From: Timema cristinae
Lineage: Eukaryota; Arthropoda; Insecta; Phasmatodea; Timematidae
Assembly (NCBI GenBank): GCA_039000515.1
Contig: JBCFYV010000100.1
Span: 54,993,433-55,057,432 of the forward strand
Direction of reading: 5' to 3'
DNA length: 64,000 nucleotides
The notes under the pieces are model-generated. The model saw only the letters and a program-made list of their open reading frames with translations. It made no database searches and had not been told where the DNA came from. Within the stretch, counting starts at the first letter, position 1. Every line of letters begins with the position of its first letter. Both the position numbers and the translations under genes were made by a program. This document shows positions 59,562 through 64,000 of the stretch, in pieces.

Positions 59562-59738
59562 TTTTATTATTATTAGCATCGCGTCTAACTACCCGTTCGG
59601 GTTATACGCACTTAGGCTAATGTGTAATGGTAGGGTGATTGTGAAATGAAATGAAGGACCTACAGTTTAACATGGAATCCGAACCACGGTGGAGGCCTGG
59701 CATTCCCCACATTCACAAGATATCTTGTCAGAGGTGAA
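59562..59738 (-). repeat. SINE family 1, 5'-truncated
   Basis: Minus orientation: the AAT tail complement and 'gcgtctaactacccgttcgg' begin at the low end. The body ends at 'cagaggtgaag'; the tRNA head is missing, as in a truncated insertion. Confidence 0.8.
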
Positions 59739-60129
59739 GTTTTTTTTTGTAAATATCATGAATGTGTGTTATTTTCTCTTATGAAAAGGAACAAATTTCC
59801 AAGATATCACTCTTGTTATCAAAGTACTGCACGACCCATAAGCATGGCGTTATATGCAAACCCTAGATAAAGCGAAAGGATATGAGAAATCTGTCAATAG
59901 TTGGTCACCAAGGAGTGGTCTAGACCCGACCGAACAATGAAAATACTTTTACCTGCACCGATCCTCCAAACTGGCCTAAAAGCGAGCAATTATGTGTGTG
60001 CTTACCATCCTCAACAAGCATACAAATGGCCTGCAAACATTTCTGTATGCCATCAGTTAGCAAAACAGTTTTTATACGCGCATATGCATTGATTAAGCTA
60101 ATGTGTCAGGTATAAGGAGGCTTGAATTT

Positions 60130-60340
60130 AGAGGAAGTGTCCTAGCTTCCTCTACTCTCTCATGTACCCTAACTCTTGATCCTACATCTTCATTACTAAT
60201 CCTATCTCGCATCATGACAGCTAACATTTTCTCCAAAAACTTCATTCCCATGGCCTCAACTTTCCTTGTTTCTCTTTTATCCAAAGTCCAAGTTTCTGCT
60301 ACATAGAAAACCCAACCAAGGTCAAACACTGATCTCCCCA
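60130..60340 (-). mobile_element. LINE reverse-transcriptase fragment
   Basis: Minus-strand translation gives VAETWTLDKRETRKVEAMGM and MLAVMMRDRISNEDVGSRVR, the same region as the fragments at 9420 and 58403. Confidence 0.72.
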
Positions 60341-60479
60341 TCGTCGGCAGTCCATTCTTTTGCAAGACACCTTAGGGTTAATTGGTAGTTGTTTAAATAG
60401 ATAAATTGCAGCGGCACTTTTGATGTAATCAAGTTGAGAAGCAAGTTTTGGTTACATCAACTATATGTAATCCCATATA

Positions 60480-60832
60480 GGAGTAGCAAGCTTACCTTGC
60501 TTGTTCCACTAAGGTGCAGCTTATAAGATAGTGTCATATGTAATCAGTCAAGGTAAGACTACACTTGCTTGGTTCCACTATGGTGCAGCTTATAAGATAG
60601 GATCATAATGTAATCAGTCAAGGTAAGACTGCTATGTTTCAATGGTGTAGCTTATGATAGGTCATATGTAATCCTCGTGGTAAGACTGCTACCTTGCTTA
60701 GTTCCACTAAGGTGCAGCTTATAAGATAGGTCATAGTGTAATCAGTCAAGGTAAGACTGCTACCTTGTTGGTTCCACTAGGTGTAGCTTATAAGATGTGT
60801 CATAGTGTACAAGTCAAGTAAGATTGCTATAA
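60480..60832. repeat. ~72-bp tandem repeat, about 5 copies, MITE-derived
   Basis: Units contain 'gtaatcagtcaaggtaagac', 'tgctaccttgcttggttcca', 'ctaaggtgcagcttataaga' and 'taggtcatagt'. Many small indels separate the copies. The unit resembles the interior of the miniature element at 39851-39983. Confidence 0.75.
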
Positions 60833-61317
60833 AATAATTATTTTATTACCGCATGCTACCACCTGTTCATGTTATCTATACTTAAAAATAACATGTGCAT
60901 GACTGACGTGACTGACTGATTCATCATCGCCGAGCGCAAACTATCAAGGCTACAAGCATGAAATTCGGACTGTATATTCATTTTGTTATGTAGGCACCCC
61001 TAAGAAAGGATTTTAGAAAATTCCACCCCAAAGGGGTCAAAATAGGGGATGATAATATGTATGAAAGTCCGTCATTTTGAAAGTTACATAAACAAAATTT
61101 TGTATTTCGGTTATTGACGTAAAACAAATAAATACGTGTTTCAGGAATTTTGGAAATTTTATTTAATAAGGGATGAAAAAGGGGGTGAAAGTTTGTATCG
61201 GACTTGCATTATTTTTGATCTGAGGTCAAGTTATGGTCATCAACGTAACGTAATATTTTAAATTAATCTGTAAATACATATGTATATTTTCGTATTTGTA
61301 TATAATCAACTTCCACG

Positions 61318-61555
61318 CGGGCAACAGCTATCTAGTAGCATATATAATAATTACTCTAATGGGGTAGGGATGAGGAGGAATTATTTTAGAGGTAATATGC
61401 CCGCATTTGCTTAGAAGAAGAGCACAAAACCATTTAGGAAACAAACACCCTCAGATGTGACCGGTATTAATACCCGGATCTCCCCGTCATTAGCAGGCCA
61501 GACCAACATGAGAATAACGCGTTAGGCCATTCAGCCATTGAAGCAGGTCCTTTAT
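61318..61555 (-). repeat. SINE family 2, tail altered
   Basis: Minus-strand head 'cctgcttcaatggctgaatg' with a B-box-like sequence near 61470; the body has 'aaatgcgggcatattacctc'. Confidence 0.65.
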
Positions 61556-61817
61556 CTTTAGAAAGTACTTTTACAATATAAGATTTTTTCTCTCCATTTG
61601 ACTAAAAGTAGGGGTCTGTGAGTGTAAGTTTTTTTTTTAAATTTGTTTCGAACCTCGAGCAAGATTTTCATGAAGCTCCCGAGTAGGGTTGAGTCGAATC
61701 AAGCTTAGGTTTAATAAATATATAATTTTAAAACTTATTTATGTATATAAAATAAAAAATATGCATTATTAAAAAAAATTAATAAAATAAGAGAAAAATA
61801 TTTTAAAGAAAAGTTAT

Positions 61818-61925
61818 CGTCGTTTCCATCAACTCTTCCCAGCCTGTGATTGGGTCAGTTTAGTTAAATGCACCCATCTTCCTCCATTCTTCCTCCATTA
61901 ATTGCACACTTTCTGTTAACCTGAA
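61818..61925 (-). mobile_element. LINE 3'-end fragment
   Basis: 'Cccagcctgtgattgggtca' with 'cccatcttcctccattcttc' matches the complement of the LINE 3' end at 9830-9920. Confidence 0.55.
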
Positions 61926-62079
61926 AAGAAAATTAATTTTTTCAATCACTAAAAAAAAAAACCTAGCCATAATAATTAAAAATTCAAAGGATTTATTCGG
62001 TGATATAAACCGACAAATTATTTATGATTCATTTCAATCGTATTAAGGACAGTTTTATAAATACACAAGGTTTTTTTAA

Positions 62080-62336
62080 TCACCGAATTTACTATCTGTT
62101 CGAGCTATACGCCTATGTAAGTACTTAATTAAGCTATATTGTTTTAGGGATTAGGAAGGTTATATTTATAAGAATTGTATCCAAATTTGCATGAAGGGGG
62201 AGTGGAAAACAATTTTGGAAAAACCACTTTCAGTACACCTGAACGAGAGATTCAAACCTCAATCTTTCCGTCATCAGCAGTCTAGTTTAGTGCGAGAGTA
62301 GCACGTTAGACAATGCGCGGCCACCAAGTGAGTTAT
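62080..62336 (-). repeat. SINE family 2, minus orientation
   Basis: Tail complement near 62090-62110 ('actatctgttcgagctatac') and head complement near 62315-62336 ('cgcggccaccaagtgagtt'). Confidence 0.7.
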
Positions 62337-62612
62337 ACTCGGTTGCTTACCCTGAACTTTCCAATAGCGATCTGTACAATACCACTTCAACGGTTTCTCC
62401 TCACACTCCTCATTTCACAAACCACATCCAAACAACAGAGAAACAATGAGTCATTGTCCTTACACACAATACAAGAAATATAAATAACATTTAAGAAGCT
62501 CAACCTTTCGAGAGCTTAGGTTTGGCTCCAAGGTTGAAATACGAGTACTCTTTAAGAGCTCCAGGTAAAAGAATCACTAACTGTTTGTCGACAATAATGG
62601 CGGTGAGACCTA

Positions 62613-63943
62613 TCATAGCCTGTCTGATATGTCACTGGCCTTCTCCTTGCTGTTGGCGATCCTGGAGCCAAACTGGAATGCCCTTTTCGGCAAACAAGCC
62701 GCTTTGTACAACCCTAGTTTAATCGCAGCCAAACGTAGCAGGCTCTTATCTCCCACCCCTGGTGGCAAGGACGATATAGGACAACATCTGGAACAATCGA
62801 GGAACACTGGACTATTGTGAGATACAAAATCACTACTAATATTATTTTCAATGAAAGAAAGACAAGTTAACTGTCAAATGGTTGTACATTAGAGATGGTT
62901 AAAATCCTTTTTTTATTCGAAATCCTTACTTTTATTTTTGTAAGTCCAATCTGAATTTGAATTCCCGGATCTTTAAAAATGTACAATCTTATAAAAAGTT
63001 AAAATATTAAAAATGTATTTAAAAAATATTTGTTTAGGTGCCACTGACAAATATTATTTATTTTTTGAGACCGATAAGTGGTAATTGATCAAGCTAATTT
63101 TTTTTTCCGCAGGAGAAGAATAAAATATATTTAATTTTAGAAACAAAAAACAATTTCACAGGGGAAAAAAATAACTAAAAAAAGGAATTATTGCTTGTGT
63201 GTCGACTCCCCTCCCCTTTATCACCCTGATAGTTTCCTCACCTGTGCCAGGGTGGCAGAGCCCCTACATAGCTGATGACCTCCTCGTCCAAGTACGGGAA
63301 CCTGCCCTGACGCCCGTGGTCAGACAAGATCCTGTCGTCCCGACCAAGGTTACGAGTTGAGATCCTGGCGAGGTCATGCCGCAGCTCAGCCAGTAGGGCC
63401 TGCCAACCGCGCTGACGAAGCGTAGTGCGATGTCGCATGTACCCTCCTAGCTGTTCGTCCGCACCCATACCGAGCAGAACCACCTGCTCCAAGGTCAGAA
63501 AGAGTATCACAGGCAGGGGATCTAACCGGAACCAAAAACTGAAATTAACAGTTATTTTAAAGGAACCAGAGCCGAAACCCCAAAAATAAATTGCCTAAGA
63601 ACCGGAATTATAATCGATATGTTCATATGTTTGTATCAGTTACTATTTTTTTTTTAATTGAATTTTACGCAACGTGTCAGGCATTTATTAAAAAAGAATA
63701 TGTAATATTAATTAACAATGAAATATAATCAAATAAAACTCCACCTTCAAGGCTGATATTTACCCTGGCTGGGGATATATAGCTACTATTATCTCCACTA
63801 GGAAGCACCAGTGTTCCCTCCCCGCGGCTAGCGAACCACAGGGCACAACCGAGACTGTCGTCGAGGATTGTGTTCAGAGGGTGGATCAAGTCAGAAATCC
63901 TCCGGCTGCGTTCTAGACTCAGCTCCTCTTGACTCACGTTGAT
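62613..63943 (-). CDS. ASNSD1: ASNSD1 (asparagine synthetase domain-containing 1), C-terminal exons, partial
   Basis: Three minus-strand exons: 63943-63764, 63483-63242, 62787-62613 (stop TGA at 62615-62613). Phases 0, 2 agree at both junctions and the 198-residue frame is unbroken. Sequence marks of ASNSD1: [20 protein letters not shown], then across a junction [40 protein letters not shown] with RFPYLDEEV, and a C terminus with [14 protein letters not shown] and [13 protein letters not shown]. This is the end of the asparagine-synthase C-terminal (ATP-pyrophosphatase-like) domain. The N-terminal glutamine amidotransferase-like domain and upstream exons lie beyond 64000. The enzyme role of this family is not firmly established; asparagine synthetase-like activity is inferred from homology. 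Converges on rabenosyn, 5 kb away. Confidence 0.94.
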
Positions 63944-64000
63944 CTGCAAAAATTTGCCGTTATAGTCATACATTTTTATAGTATGGTTATTACTGGTTTG

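Larger units (their letters stand above)
57610..62612. other. Intergenic stretch between rabenosyn and ASNSD1
   Basis: The two genes converge. No coding exon was supported. The stretch consists mainly of LINE fragments, SINE copies and a MITE-derived tandem repeat, listed separately. Confidence 0.6.

Overview
This is a repeat-rich, AT-rich insect nuclear window. The best evidence for an insect is an odorant-binding-protein (PBP/GOBP) gene, a hexapod family. The other genes are ordinary animal genes with GT-AG introns. I cannot name the order. There is no sign of a bacterial, viral or organellar segment.

Five protein genes were assembled from exons by splice sites, reading phase and recalled family features. 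From left to right they are: (1) an F-box/leucine-rich-repeat protein, minus strand, five exons, 12299 down to 4254; (2) a 14-exon secreted protein, plus strand, 20098-38953, carrying THREE complete six-cysteine odorant-binding domains behind one signal peptide; (3) a radial spoke head 14 (RSPH14/RTDR1)-like armadillo protein, minus strand, about 45095 down to 39355, tail-to-tail with the OBP gene; (4) a short rabenosyn-5 (C2H2 finger, FYVE finger, Rab-binding hairpin), plus strand, 11 exons, 50241-57609; (5) the C-terminal exons of ASNSD1 (asparagine synthetase domain-containing 1), minus strand, 63943 down to 62613, whose 5' part lies beyond the right edge. The genes are functionally unrelated (ubiquitin ligase adaptor, chemical-ligand binding, axoneme, endosome traffic, asparagine-synthetase-like enzyme), so no shared pathway is implied.

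The rest is repeats. Four tRNA-headed SINE families are scattered over both strands; two share one 3' tail and a third shares its 3' end with a local LINE. Non-autonomous DNA elements include a foldback family with TTAA ends, a pair of hAT-like elements and several other inverted-repeat elements. Three large tandem arrays (30 bp, about 50/75 bp and about 68 bp units) all sit in introns of the OBP gene.

The F-box, RSPH14-like and rabenosyn genes each carry one or two single-base frame breaks inside otherwise well-conserved exons, mostly in short homopolymers. The simplest reading is residual indel error in the assembly. The OBP and ASNSD1 exons are clean. The three-domain OBP gene is the most interesting object in the window.
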